Positions 1 to 6,673 of a DNA stretch of 6,931 bases are shown one piece after another; within the stretch, counting starts at the first letter, position 1, and each line of letters starts with the position of its first letter. The notes beneath the pieces are model-generated. The model saw only the letters and a program-made list of their open reading frames with translations, ran no database searches and was not told where the DNA came from. Source of the DNA: an uncultured Eubacteriales bacterium (GTDB lineage: Bacteria; Bacillota; Clostridia; Oscillospirales; CAG-272). Where the stretch lies: assembly GCA_900550625.1 (NCBI GenBank), contig URSW01000088.1, positions 1-6,931 on the forward strand, written 5' to 3'. A program made the position numbers and the translations under genes.

Positions 1-786
1 CCCCAGCCGGTGCTCTCCTCGATGGACGGCACCTATTTCGCGGGCTCTGAATGGTTCGCCGGCGAAGTGGACCGCATGGAAGCGGACCGCATCAACGGGG
101 AGCAGCCGGAAGAAACGGACGGCCTGGCCTCCGAAGAACCCCGCATCCCGTTCATCGTGGAGAGCGAGGCCACAGCCGCCGATACGGACGAACCGCCGTT
201 GGACGAGCTGATCACCGCAGCCACGCACGAATATCTGGACTCAGGCATGACCTACGACGGATTCTCGGAACATGTGCGCACCACCTGGCGCAACGCCGCC
301 GCCTACGACTGGTCGAAGCTCATGGCCGAACCACGCTCCACGGGCGAATGGTCGTCCGACGCGAACCGGCTCGCCGTATTGGGCGTGACGATGCAGTTCG
401 CGCCCGAATCAACATGCATGATGATCGCCAGCGACATACTGGCCGAGAACGCTCCCCTATCCCTTCCGGCATTGCGCGAACGCATCAATACGCCGGACGG
501 CATGGTGAACACCGACCTGCTGTTTTCCCGGCTGATCGACAACGGCACCACGCCCGATCCGGCGCGCATCGACATGGCGATGGGGATCCTCGGCCCGTTG
601 GAGGCCAACGCGCCGACGGACGCCTGCTACCGGATCATCGGCCTGAAGGCCATGCTCAGCCTCGCCATGGGCGACGGTGAGAAGGCGCGGGAACTCGCCG
701 AACAGGCCATCGGCTACGACGCCTCGGACCGGTTCGCGTCAAGCGTGCTCGACCGTCTGCCGGAAACAGATCCCGCCATGGAGGCG
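1..786 (+). other. Foreign-looking 5' segment encoding a DUF4192-like protein fragment
   Basis: This stretch encodes about 260 residues unrelated to GH94. The C-terminal part (residues ~200-245, with GDGEKARELAEQAIGYD) has the helical, TPR-like look of the end of DUF4192 proteins, a family of unknown function found mainly in actinobacteria. Codon choice differs from the rest of the window: Glu is mostly GAA and Leu mostly CTG, with CTT and ATA nearly absent. Downstream, Glu is mainly GAG and Leu mainly CTT or CTC. Both the family and the codon style suggest Bifidobacterium or a relative. The family call is from memory of the pattern and is moderately sure. The compositional break is seen directly. 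The segment is incomplete at the 5' side. Confidence 0.55.
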
Positions 787-3066
787 GCGAACGTGTGGGA
801 GAACGTAAAGAGCGCGTTCTGTACGCACCGTCAGAATCATACCGTGATCGAGTACGAGACGGAGTGCGGTCTCCGCATAACGAGAACGATATTTGTGCTT
901 CCGCAGTACGATTCTCTCCCGCAGGCGACCGAGGTGCAGCATATCACGGTCGAAAATATGAGCGGACGCGAGCGCAGCCTGAAAATAGTCGCAACGGGAA
1001 TGTTCGGCGTGTATCCGAACAACGCTCTTGCGAATGATATCTTATACTGCCACATCTGCCACGAAAGCGGAGTCATGAAGGACGGAGAGCGCGTCATGGC
1101 GATCGCGCCGAACTATTGGCCGAGATATCACCGCTTCTCGAAGCATTTCGCGGTGCTTCTCTCCGGCGGAGAGGGAATGGATTCCTATTCGGTCAGCTAC
1201 ACCGATTTCTTCGGCACGGGCGATGTGCGCCATCCTCAGAACGTCGCATACCTGCCGTCTCATCCGCAGCGCAAGAAGGCTCCGTTCTTTGCAATGGGCA
1301 AAAGCTTTACTCTCGCACCGGGCGCAATACGGGAGTTCGACACCTTTGTCGGAATGGTCACGGAGAAGGAGGACTGCCATGAGGCGTTCGAAGCCAAGCT
1401 TTCCGCCCTCATCACCCGCTTCTCCGCACCCGGAGAGGTGCTTCGCTCGCTCGGCGACGTGACATCCTTCTATGACAGATATTCCTCGTATCTCCGCCTC
1501 GATACGGGAGACGCGCAGCGCGACGCATACATAAACCGCAATCTTCCGTTCCAGGTGTTCTACCAGTCATTCGTCTCGCGCTCGTTTGCATGGACGCAGA
1601 AGGCGTTCCGTCAGATCGGCTTCCGAGAGATCCAGGATATGTACGCATCCCTTTATTACATGGCGGCGATGGGGAATGCGCCCCTTGCGCGCGATATGAT
1701 ATCGCGCTGGGCGGAAAACGTGTACGAAATGGGATACGCAAACCACAATTTCTACTACGAGGGCAAGGAGCCGGGACAGTGCTCCGACGACGCGCTCTGG
1801 CTCGTTCAGGCGGTTTACCGCTATATCATGCTTACGGGGGACACCGGGTTCCTCGACGCGCATTACCGCATCGCGGGCTCGGACAAGACGCGCTCGCTCT
1901 ATGACACAATGAAAGCGCTTATCGTGTACAGCGGAAAGATCTCCGTCGGAGATCACGGTATGCCGATCCTCGACGCCGCCGATTGGAACGACTGCCTCAA
2001 GCTCGACCTCGATTGGATAAACGGACCGGAGAAGGAGCGCCGCTACCGCGCTCAGCTTGAGGAGACGGGCGAAAGCCGGGGTGCGAGATTCCGTTCGCAT
2101 TTCTGCGAGAGCGTGATGAACGCATTCCTTCTCAAAATCGCCGAGGACGAGCTTGCCGAGCTTGCACACCTGACCGGACGCGAGTCTGAGTGCGCCGAGC
2201 TTCGTCAGATGAGCCGCGAGCTTTACGATAACATACAGAAGCACGCATGGAAGGGCAACTTCTTCGCGCGCGCGATGATTAACAGCGAGCGCGAGGGCGG
2301 ATACACCTACGTCGGCGCATCGGGCGACCGCCTTTCCGCCGATCCCGATATCGAGGGCTCGTACTTCCTCAATTCGTTCACATGGTCGATCCTCTCCGAT
2401 ACCGCGAGCGAGGAGCAGATCGCGGTAATGCTCGGCGTGGTCAACAAATACCTTCGCTGCGAGGCGGGGCTGAAGCTTTCGACTCCGTGCGACCTCGATA
2501 AGATTTCGTCGCAGACGGCGACCGAGCATTATTTCCCCGGAGACCGCGAAAACGGAGCGGTGTTCAAGCACGCTACGATGATGTGCACGGCGGCGCTCTT
2601 CAAAGCGTCAAGGAGCGTTTCGGACGAGACGCTTGCCGCGGAGCTTGCCTCTCTCGGACATTGGATGCTCGACCGCGTGTATCCGTTCAAGGCGATCGAC
2701 GATCCGTTCCTCTACTGCGGAAATCCGCGCTTCTGCACGCAGTACAATAATTCCGAAACTCTCGAGAATGTCGGCCCCATGCTTTCGGGCACGGCAAGTT
2801 GGCTCTCGCTCACCGTCAGCGAATTCCTCGGAATTTCGTATTCCGGAGATAAGATGACCGTGTCGCCCATACTGCCGTTTGACGCGGAGAAGAGCTCGTT
2901 CGAGCTGAACCGCGGCGGCACAAAATATTCCGTGACCGTCGAGAAGAAGAAGGGCTTTGCCCGTCCGTCCGCCTCGACCGAGTACTATCTCGACGGCGAG
3001 CGCTGCAGCGCTGTATTCGACGCTCCGTCGGACAAGGGACATCACACGCTGCGAATCGTACTCTGA
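1..3066 (+). CDS. Chimeric open frame: DUF4192-like fragment joined to C-terminal part of a GH94 glycoside phosphorylase
   Basis: One frame is open from the window edge to TGA at 3064-3066. The first in-frame start is GTG at 10, but no ribosome binding site is visible and the gene probably begins upstream. Residues below count from position 10. From about residue 262 the protein is GH94 (formerly glycosyltransferase family 36), enzymes that cleave beta-glucosides with inorganic phosphate to give a sugar 1-phosphate. Visible are beta-sandwich-like sequence (~270-470), then an (alpha/alpha)6-barrel region with GFREIQD (~540), the catalytic-acid motif DWNDC (658-662), PGDRENGAVFKH (843-854) and LSGTASW (925-931, phosphate-binding type). 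About 360 residues follow the DWND motif, as I recall for 1,2-beta-oligoglucan phosphorylases (~1,090 aa), so roughly 340 N-terminal residues would be missing. Exact substrate is uncertain. No signal peptide is seen in the GH94 part. The first ~260 residues are foreign in style. Confidence 0.8.
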   Translation, partial: PQPVLSSMDGTYFAGSEWFAGEVDRMEADRINGEQPEETDGLASEEPRIPFIVESEATAADTDEPPLDELITAATHEYLDSGMTYDGFSEHVRTTWRNAAAYDWSKLMAEPRSTGEWSSDANRLAVLGVTMQFAPESTCMMIASDILAENAPLSLPALRERINTPDGMVNTDLLFSRLIDNGTTPDPARIDMAMGILGPLEANAPTDACYRIIGLKAMLSLAMGDGEKARELAEQAIGYDASDRFASSVLDRLPETDPAMEAANVWENVKSAFCTHRQNHTVIEYETECGLRITRTIFVLPQYDSLPQATEVQHITVENMSGRERSLKIVATGMFGVYPNNALANDILYCHICHESGVMKDGERVMAIAPNYWPRYHRFSKHFAVLLSGGEGMDSYSVSYTDFFGTGDVRHPQNVAYLPSHPQRKKAPFFAMGKSFTLAPGAIREFDTFVGMVTEKEDCHEAFEAKLSALITRFSAPGEVLRSLGDVTSFYDRYSSYLRLDTGDAQRDAYINRNLPFQVFYQSFVSRSFAWTQKAFRQIGFREIQDMYASLYYMAAMGNAPLARDMISRWAENVYEMGYANHNFYYEGKEPGQCSDDALWLVQAVYRYIMLTGDTGFLDAHYRIAGSDKTRSLYDTMKALIVYSGKISVGDHGMPILDAADWNDCLKLDLDWINGPEKERRYRAQLEETGESRGARFRSHFCESVMNAFLLKIAEDELAELAHLTGRESECAELRQMSRELYDNIQKHAWKGNFFARAMINSEREGGYTYVGASGDRLSADPDIEGSYFLNSFTWSILSDTASEEQIAVMLGVVNKYLRCEAGLKLSTPCDLDKISSQTATEHYFPGDRENGAVFKHATMMCTAALFKASRSVSDETLAAELASLGHWMLDRVYPFKAIDDPFLYCGNPRFCTQYNNSETLENVGPMLSGTASWLSLTVSEFLGISYSGDKMTVSPILPFDAEKSSFELNRGGTKYSVTVEKKKGFARPSASTEYYLDGERCSAVFDAPSDKGHHTLRIVL
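745..840. other. Probable chimeric junction between two genomes
   Basis: Codon style and protein family change within this interval. The last clearly DUF4192-like residues end near 745-765, and GH94-like sequence with clostridial codons is clear from about 800-840. No inverted repeat, transposase, integrase or attachment site is visible here. The exact base cannot be fixed by eye. 786 is used elsewhere only as a working boundary. Confidence 0.55.
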
Positions 3067-3071
3067 TTTGC

Positions 3072-3130
3072 CGCCGCACTCGGTACGGCATTGCCTCCGG
3101 AGCGGCGTGAGCGCTCATGAGAAGAGCGTT
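3072..3130 (+). terminator. Weak hairpins after the GH94 stop, possible terminator
   Basis: Two inverted repeats follow the stop codon. One pairs 3072-3077 with 3102-3107 (6 bp, long loop). The other pairs 3112-3116 with 3124-3128 (CGCTC/GAGCG, 7-nt loop). Only a short TTT and a CTT follow, with no real U-tract, so intrinsic termination here is doubtful. Confidence 0.25.
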
Positions 3131-3181
3131 TGCCGTTCTTCGAAAAAATGCGTGACGGTGCGGAAAATGTGCGCGGAAATA

Positions 3182-3210
3182 TTGACAAATGAGCGAGAGC
3201 GGAGTATACT
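3182..3210 (+). promoter_or_regulatory. Sigma-A promoter of the FMN riboswitch-ribU unit
   Basis: A perfect -35 TTGACA (3182-3187) is followed after 17 nt by -10 TATACT (3205-3210). Transcription would start near 3217, about 70 nt before the aptamer. Two small hairpins lie in that untranslated lead-in: CGCAC/GTGCG with a GGAA loop at 3226-3239, and another at 3251-3271. No other promoter of this quality lies between the GH94 stop and ribU. Confidence 0.9.
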
Positions 3211-3287
3211 TTACATTGAGGAGAGCGCACGGAAGTGCGGCTTTCCCGAGCCGATCCGAAATCACGGACGGCACATACAACCGAACA

Positions 3288-3395
3288 GTCTTCGGGGCAG
3301 GGTGAAAATCCCGACCGGCGGTAAAGTCCGCGAGCGCGCTGCGCATGATTTGGTGTGATTCCAAAACCGACAGTAAAGTCTGGATGTGAGAAGAC
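3288..3395 (+). promoter_or_regulatory. FMN riboswitch (RFN element)
   Basis: The aptamer binds flavin mononucleotide and lowers expression of riboflavin genes when FMN is plentiful. The conserved blocks are present in order: GTCTTCGGGGCAGGGTGAAA from 3288, CCCGACCGGCGGTAAAGTCC (3310-3329), GGTGTGATTCC (3352-3362), CCGACAGTAAAGTC (3367-3380), TGGATG (3381-3386) and the closing GAAGAC. Helix P1 is GTCTTC (3288-3293) with GAAGAC (3390-3395). It lies just upstream of an intrinsic terminator and a riboflavin transporter gene, as expected for a transcription-attenuating OFF switch. Confidence 0.97.
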
Positions 3396-3416
3396 GGCAT
3401 ATACCGCTTTTTCGAT

Positions 3417-3444
3417 ATCCCCCGGAGAGATCCGGGGGATTTTT
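3417..3444 (+). terminator. Intrinsic terminator of the FMN riboswitch (expression platform)
   Basis: A perfect 10-bp stem pairs 3417-3426 (ATCCCCCGGA) with 3431-3440 (TCCGGGGGAT), closed by a GAGA tetraloop of GNRA type and followed by T's to 3444. It lies 21 nt after aptamer helix P1 and about 70 nt before the ribU start, so it should end transcription before ribU when FMN is bound. Confidence 0.93.
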
Positions 3445-3446
3445 GT

Positions 3447-3463
3447 CCGCATCTGTGATGCGG
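3447..3463 (+). other. Stable hairpin directly behind the riboswitch terminator
   Basis: CCGCATC (3447-3453) pairs with GATGCGG (3457-3463) across a TGT triloop, a perfect 7-bp stem two bases after the terminator U-tract. It would exist only in read-through ribU mRNA. A further inverted repeat, CGGTAT/ATACCG (3484-3501), lies just upstream of the ribU Shine-Dalgarno without covering it. The function is unknown. Confidence 0.6.
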
Positions 3464-3517
3464 CGTGGATTCGCTGACTGCTTCGGTATCCGGTAATACC
3501 GGCAGAAAGGATTTCAC

Positions 3518-4180
3518 ATGAAGAACAGCGAAAAAATCAGAAAGCTTACCACAATTGCCGTGCTCTCGGCGCTCGCTTACGTCGCGGTGCTGCTGTTTCG
3601 CATCCCGATAGCGCCGCTCGATTTCCTGAAGTACGAGCCGAAGGACGTCATTATCACGATCGGCGGATTCATATACGGTCCGGCGGCGGCGTTCGGAATG
3701 TCGGCGGCGGTGTCGCTTATCGAAATGGCGACGATATCGACGACGGGATTCTGGGGATTTCTCATGAACGTGATATCGACCTGCGCGTTTGCCTGCACGG
3801 CATCGTTCATCTATAAAAGAAAGCGGACGCTCGGCGGCGCGCTTATCGGGCTCGGCAGCGGAATAATTCTCTCGACTGCCATGATGCTTCTCTGGAATTG
3901 GGCGATCACGCCGATCTACATGGGATATCCGCGAAGCGCGGTCGCCGCGATGCTGCTGCCCGTTTTTGCCCCGTTCAACCTTATCAAAAGCACGCTCAAC
4001 GCATCGTTTACGCTTTTGCTCTACCGCGGCGTGTCGTCCGCACTCCGCCGCGCCGGACTTATTCCGAAGTCCGAGAAAACTTCGCCCCGTCCGCGCATGA
4101 CGATCGGCGTTGTCATCGCATCCGCACTCTGTGCGGCGGCGGTGATAGTGATAATTCTCCTGTGGAACGGAAAGCTTTAA
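3518..4180 (+). CDS. ribU: Riboflavin ECF transporter S component RibU
   Basis: RibU is the membrane substrate-binding subunit that captures riboflavin. It works with a shared energizing module (T component EcfT plus ATPases EcfA and EcfA'), which is not in this window. The 220-aa protein is strongly hydrophobic, with about six core membrane helices between residues 10 and 175. AVLSA (14-18) in the first helix supplies the AxxxA motif used to contact EcfT. FLKYEPKDV (36-44) and GGFIYGP (49-55) match the RibU signature, including the loop after helix 1 and the ligand pocket. An unusual addition follows a basic linker (~177-192): a further hydrophobic segment (~193-215), making the protein slightly longer than typical RibU. 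The ATG is chosen for AAAGGA at 3506-3511, 6 nt upstream. The FMN riboswitch supports the riboflavin assignment over other ECF substrates. No riboflavin synthesis gene is adjacent. Confidence 0.93.
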   Translation: MKNSEKIRKLTTIAVLSALAYVAVLLFRIPIAPLDFLKYEPKDVIITIGGFIYGPAAAFGMSAAVSLIEMATISTTGFWGFLMNVISTCAFACTASFIYKRKRTLGGALIGLGSGIILSTAMMLLWNWAITPIYMGYPRSAVAAMLLPVFAPFNLIKSTLNASFTLLLYRGVSSALRRAGLIPKSEKTSPRPRMTIGVVIASALCAAAVIVIILLWNGKL

Positions 4181-4189
4181 ATTGCATAT

Positions 4190-4221
4190 CGGGGATGCCT
4201 TTCGAAAGTGAGGCATCCCCG
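4190..4221 (+). terminator. Terminator-like hairpin after ribU
   Basis: An 11-bp perfect stem pairs CGGGGATGCCT (4190-4200) with AGGCATCCCCG (4211-4221) around a 10-nt loop, 9 nt after the ribU stop. Only a short TTT (4226-4228) follows, so it may terminate weakly or protect the mRNA 3' end. A second small hairpin, TCCTC/GAGGA (4264-4276), followed by GCTTTT could assist. Confidence 0.65.
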
Positions 4222-4364
4222 CGATGTTTCGTGAGGCGCGTCATCACGGAGAGGCGCGGTGAATCCTCTCGGAGGAGCTTTTGCCGCCGTGCGCCGTTTT
4301 GCTGCCGCGCTGCGGGATTTTTCGCTCCGACGGGCGGGAATTTACGGAATTTTTCAAAAAAGTC
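4222..4364. other. Spacer between ribU and the thrS promoter, no gene seen
   Basis: I find no coding region with a credible start signal here. It contains the small TCCTC/GAGGA hairpin (4264-4276) and a 4-bp CCGC/GCGG hairpin (4305-4315) followed by GATTTTT. An A/T-rich run (4341-4360) directly precedes the thrS -35 box and might act as an UP-like element. Confidence 0.5.
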
Positions 4365-4393
4365 TTGACAAGGCGAAAAAAAACGCATATACT
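4365..4393 (+). promoter_or_regulatory. Sigma-A promoter of the T-box-thrS unit
   Basis: Perfect -35 TTGACA (4365-4370), a 17-nt spacer and -10 TATACT (4388-4393) are identical in both hexamers and spacing to the ribU promoter. Transcription would start near 4400, about 10 nt before the T-box Stem I. Confidence 0.92.
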
Positions 4394-4401
4394 TTATTTT
4401 A

Positions 4402-4598
4402 CGGAACAAGTCACCCGGAGAACCGATACTCAGAGAACGGCGCGTATGCTGTGAGCGCCCGTGTCGAACCGAAGTGATACCGCCCGTCGCGCATATACGG
4501 CGCGTCAATCTGATACGAATGAAGTTAAAGTTCGGGTGGAACCGTGCGGACTGAGTCCTCACCCCAAACATTGTGTTTGGAGCGAGGGCGTTTTTTTT
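4402..4598 (+). promoter_or_regulatory. T-box leader for threonine, senses uncharged tRNA-Thr
   Basis: The leader RNA binds uncharged tRNA and then prevents termination ahead of thrS. Stem I base can form from GTCAC (4410-4414) and GTGAT (4474-4478), and its next helix from CGATAC (4424-4429) and GTGTCG (4461-4466). The specifier loop between them holds ACC (4468-4470), a Thr codon followed by a purine. The upper part has the conserved AGAGA (4432-4436) and GCTGTGAG (4448-4455) with a GGCGC/GCGCC helix. The T-box core CGGGTGGAACCGTG lies at 4533-4546. Its TGGA (4537-4540) should pair with a UCCA tRNA 3' end. The antiterminator can form from GGGTG (4534-4538) with CACCC (4560-4564) and GGAC with GTCC (4548-4551/4555-4558). 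Stems II/III lie at 4480-4520 and were not resolved. Confidence 0.93.
4557..4598 (+). terminator. T-box intrinsic terminator upstream of thrS
   Basis: CCAAACA (4564-4570) pairs with TGTTTGG (4574-4580) around a TTG loop. CCTC (4557-4560) pairs below with GAGG (4584-4587) across a small internal loop, and eight T's follow (4591-4598). The 5' arm overlaps bases 4557-4564, which the antiterminator needs, so the two folds exclude one another. Confidence 0.9.
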
Positions 4599-4675
4599 CC
4601 GGAGAATTCCGGAGCTCGACACCGGAGATGTCCGGTGCATACGATTTCAGATAAATATTGTGACGCCGCAAGGCG
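4599..4675 (+). other. Three small hairpins between T-box terminator and thrS start
   Basis: CCGGA/TCCGG with loop GAAT (4599-4612) begins at the end of the U-tract. CACCGGA/TCCGGTG with loop GATG (4620-4637) repeats the same core stem. CGCC/GGCG with a GCAA tetraloop (4664-4675) ends one base before the Shine-Dalgarno. They would exist only in read-through mRNA. A role in stability or initiation is possible but unproven. Confidence 0.55.
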
Positions 4676-4689
4676 GAAAGGAGCAGAGC

Positions 4690-6660
4690 ATGATAAAAGT
4701 AAAATTCGGAACAGGCGAAAACATCGAGGTCGAAGCGCTCAACACGGTCTACGACGCGGCAGCGGCGGCGGGGCTGATCTCGCGCAGCGTGATCGCGTGC
4801 CGTATCGGGGATAAGGTGTGCGACCTTACCACTCCGATTGCAGAGGACTCGGAGATCACGCTTCTCACATTTGAAGGAGCACTGAAGGAGAACGGAACCG
4901 ACACCTCCGACGACGGCGGACGCCGCACCTTCTGGCATACCGCATCGCATATTCTCGCACAGGCGGTAAAACGCCTTTACCCCGAAACGAAGCTGACGAT
5001 CGGACCGTCGATCGAAAACGGCTTCTACTACGATTTCGACAGCGATATTTCTTTCACGCCCGAGCTTCTTTCCGGGATCGAAGCGGAGATGAAAAAGATC
5101 GTGAAGGAGAATCTGCGCCTTGAGAGGATCAGTGTATCCCGCAGCGAGGCGAAGGCGCTGATGGCGGAGAAGGGCGAGGATTACAAGCTTATTCTTATCA
5201 ACCGTGTTCCCGAGGGCGAGGACATAACCCTGTACCGTCAGGGTGAATTCACCGACCTCTGCGCGGGTCCGCACCTTTTTGCGACGGGTGCGGTAAAGGC
5301 GTTCAAGCTTACACAGTGCACCGGCGCATATTGGGAGGGCAAGAGCGAGAACAAGATGCTCCAGCGCGTTTACGGCGTTGCGTTCCCCAACAAGGAGATG
5401 CTGAACGCACACCTCGAGGCGGTCGAGGAGGCGAAGAAGCGCGACCATAACAAGCTCGGCCGTGAGCTTGAGCTTTTCACCACGGTCGACTGCATCGGTC
5501 AGGGACTTCCGATAATCCTTCCGAAGGGCGCGCGCATAATCCAGAGACTTCAGAGATGGGTCGAGGATACCGAGGAGAAGGCGGGATACCTTCTCACCAA
5601 AACCCCGCTTATGGCTAAGCGCGAGCTTTACAAGATATCCGGCCATTGGGATCACTACCTTGACGGAATGTTCGTCATGGGCGATCCGAACGACGAAACC
5701 AAGGAGTGCTTCGCGCTCCGTCCGATGACCTGCCCGTTCCAGTATCAGGTCTATCTGAACCGCAAGCGCTCGTACCGCGAGCTTCCGATGCGCCTCGGCG
5801 AGACCTCAACGCTTTTCCGCAACGAGGATTCCGGCGAAATGCACGGACTCATCCGCGTGCGTCAGTTCACGATATCCGAGGGACATCTTGTGCTCCGTCC
5901 CGATCAGCTTGAAGAGGAATTCCTCGGCTGCGTAAATCTGATGAAGTACTTCCTCGGAACGCTCGGACTTCTCGAGGACTGCACCTTCCGCTTCTCACAG
6001 TGGGATCCGAACAACCGCGCAAAGTACGAGGGCACTCCCGAGCAGTGGGACGAGGCTCAGGCGACAATGAAGAAGATCCTCGACGATATCGGACTTGACT
6101 ACAAGATCGGCATTGACGAGGCGGCGTTCTACGGACCGAAGCTCGATGTTCAGTGCAAGAACGTGTTCGGCAAGGAGGATACGATCGTCACGATACAGAT
6201 CGATATGCTTCTTGCCGAGAAGTTCGGCATGTACTACACCGACAGCGACAACACGCAGAAGATACCGTACATCATCCACCGCACATCTCTCGGCTGCTAC
6301 GAGCGTACGCTCGCACTGCTGATCGAGAAGTACGCGGGCGCGTTCCCGGTATGGCTCTCGCCCACACAGGCGACGGTTCTTCCGATTTCGCCCACATTTG
6401 CGGACTATGCCGAGAAGGTGACGGAGAAGCTCAAGGCTGCAGGCGTGCGCGCGGAGCTTGACGCGAGAAACGAGAAGATCGGCTATCGCATCCGTGAAGC
6501 ACAGCTTTCAAAGGTGCCGTATATGATCGTGGTCGGCGCGAACGAGGAGGAAGCGGGCAACATTTCCGTTCGCGCGCGCGGTGAGGGAGACCTCGGCACG
6601 ATGGAGATCGGTGCTTTTGCGGATCGCGTCGCAGAAGAGGCACGCACTTACAAGTTATAA
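4690..6660 (+). CDS. thrS: Threonyl-tRNA synthetase (threonine--tRNA ligase)
   Basis: This cytoplasmic class II synthetase attaches threonine to tRNA-Thr using ATP. It has 656 residues, close to the usual ~640. Domains in order: TGS (~1-60); editing domain (~70-235) with H83xxxH87 and C191xxxH195, which removes serine from mis-charged tRNA; catalytic core (~250-545); and anticodon-binding domain (~550-656). Zinc ligands are C348, H399 and H530, matching E. coli C334, H385 and H511. Motif 2 Arg is R377 (FRNEDSG) and motif 3 Arg is R539 (YERTLAL). The frame is open upstream to an ATG at 4573, but that lies in the T-box terminator. ATG 4690 follows AAAGGAG (4677-4683) by 6 nt and starts MIKVKF at the TGS domain. 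The sequence around the Zn site (TCPFQYQVY, RQFTISEGH) differs from the E. coli type but keeps the ligands. The T-box leader confirms threonine. Confidence 0.98.
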   Translation: MIKVKFGTGENIEVEALNTVYDAAAAAGLISRSVIACRIGDKVCDLTTPIAEDSEITLLTFEGALKENGTDTSDDGGRRTFWHTASHILAQAVKRLYPETKLTIGPSIENGFYYDFDSDISFTPELLSGIEAEMKKIVKENLRLERISVSRSEAKALMAEKGEDYKLILINRVPEGEDITLYRQGEFTDLCAGPHLFATGAVKAFKLTQCTGAYWEGKSENKMLQRVYGVAFPNKEMLNAHLEAVEEAKKRDHNKLGRELELFTTVDCIGQGLPIILPKGARIIQRLQRWVEDTEEKAGYLLTKTPLMAKRELYKISGHWDHYLDGMFVMGDPNDETKECFALRPMTCPFQYQVYLNRKRSYRELPMRLGETSTLFRNEDSGEMHGLIRVRQFTISEGHLVLRPDQLEEEFLGCVNLMKYFLGTLGLLEDCTFRFSQWDPNNRAKYEGTPEQWDEAQATMKKILDDIGLDYKIGIDEAAFYGPKLDVQCKNVFGKEDTIVTIQIDMLLAEKFGMYYTDSDNTQKIPYIIHRTSLGCYERTLALLIEKYAGAFPVWLSPTQATVLPISPTFADYAEKVTEKLKAAGVRAELDARNEKIGYRIREAQLSKVPYMIVVGANEEEAGNISVRARGEGDLGTMEIGAFADRVAEEARTYKL

Positions 6661-6673
6661 CGGCAATGATGAA

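Noticed and set aside
1567..2571. Minus-strand open frame (334 codons) inside the GH94 gene
   Set aside because: It mirrors conserved GH94 coding sequence on the plus strand. No start signal or recognisable family is seen.
2816..4216. Long minus-strand open frame (466 codons) across the GH94 end, riboswitch and ribU
   Set aside because: It runs antisense to a well-supported gene and a riboswitch, is rich in Arg and Ser as expected of a GC-rich shadow frame, and shows no domain.
4259..4477. Small plus-strand frame in the thrS leader as a possible leader peptide
   Set aside because: It runs through the promoter and T-box Stem I, and its start lies upstream of the transcription start. T-box control needs no leader peptide.
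4573..4689. N-terminal extension of ThrRS by 39 residues from an upstream in-frame ATG
   Set aside because: It begins inside the T-box terminator, has no ribosome binding site and does not match ThrRS. ATG 4690 has a good SD and begins the TGS domain.
4525..5655. Minus-strand open frame (376 codons) opposite thrS
   Set aside because: It overlaps the T-box and thrS in antisense and has no recognisable protein features.
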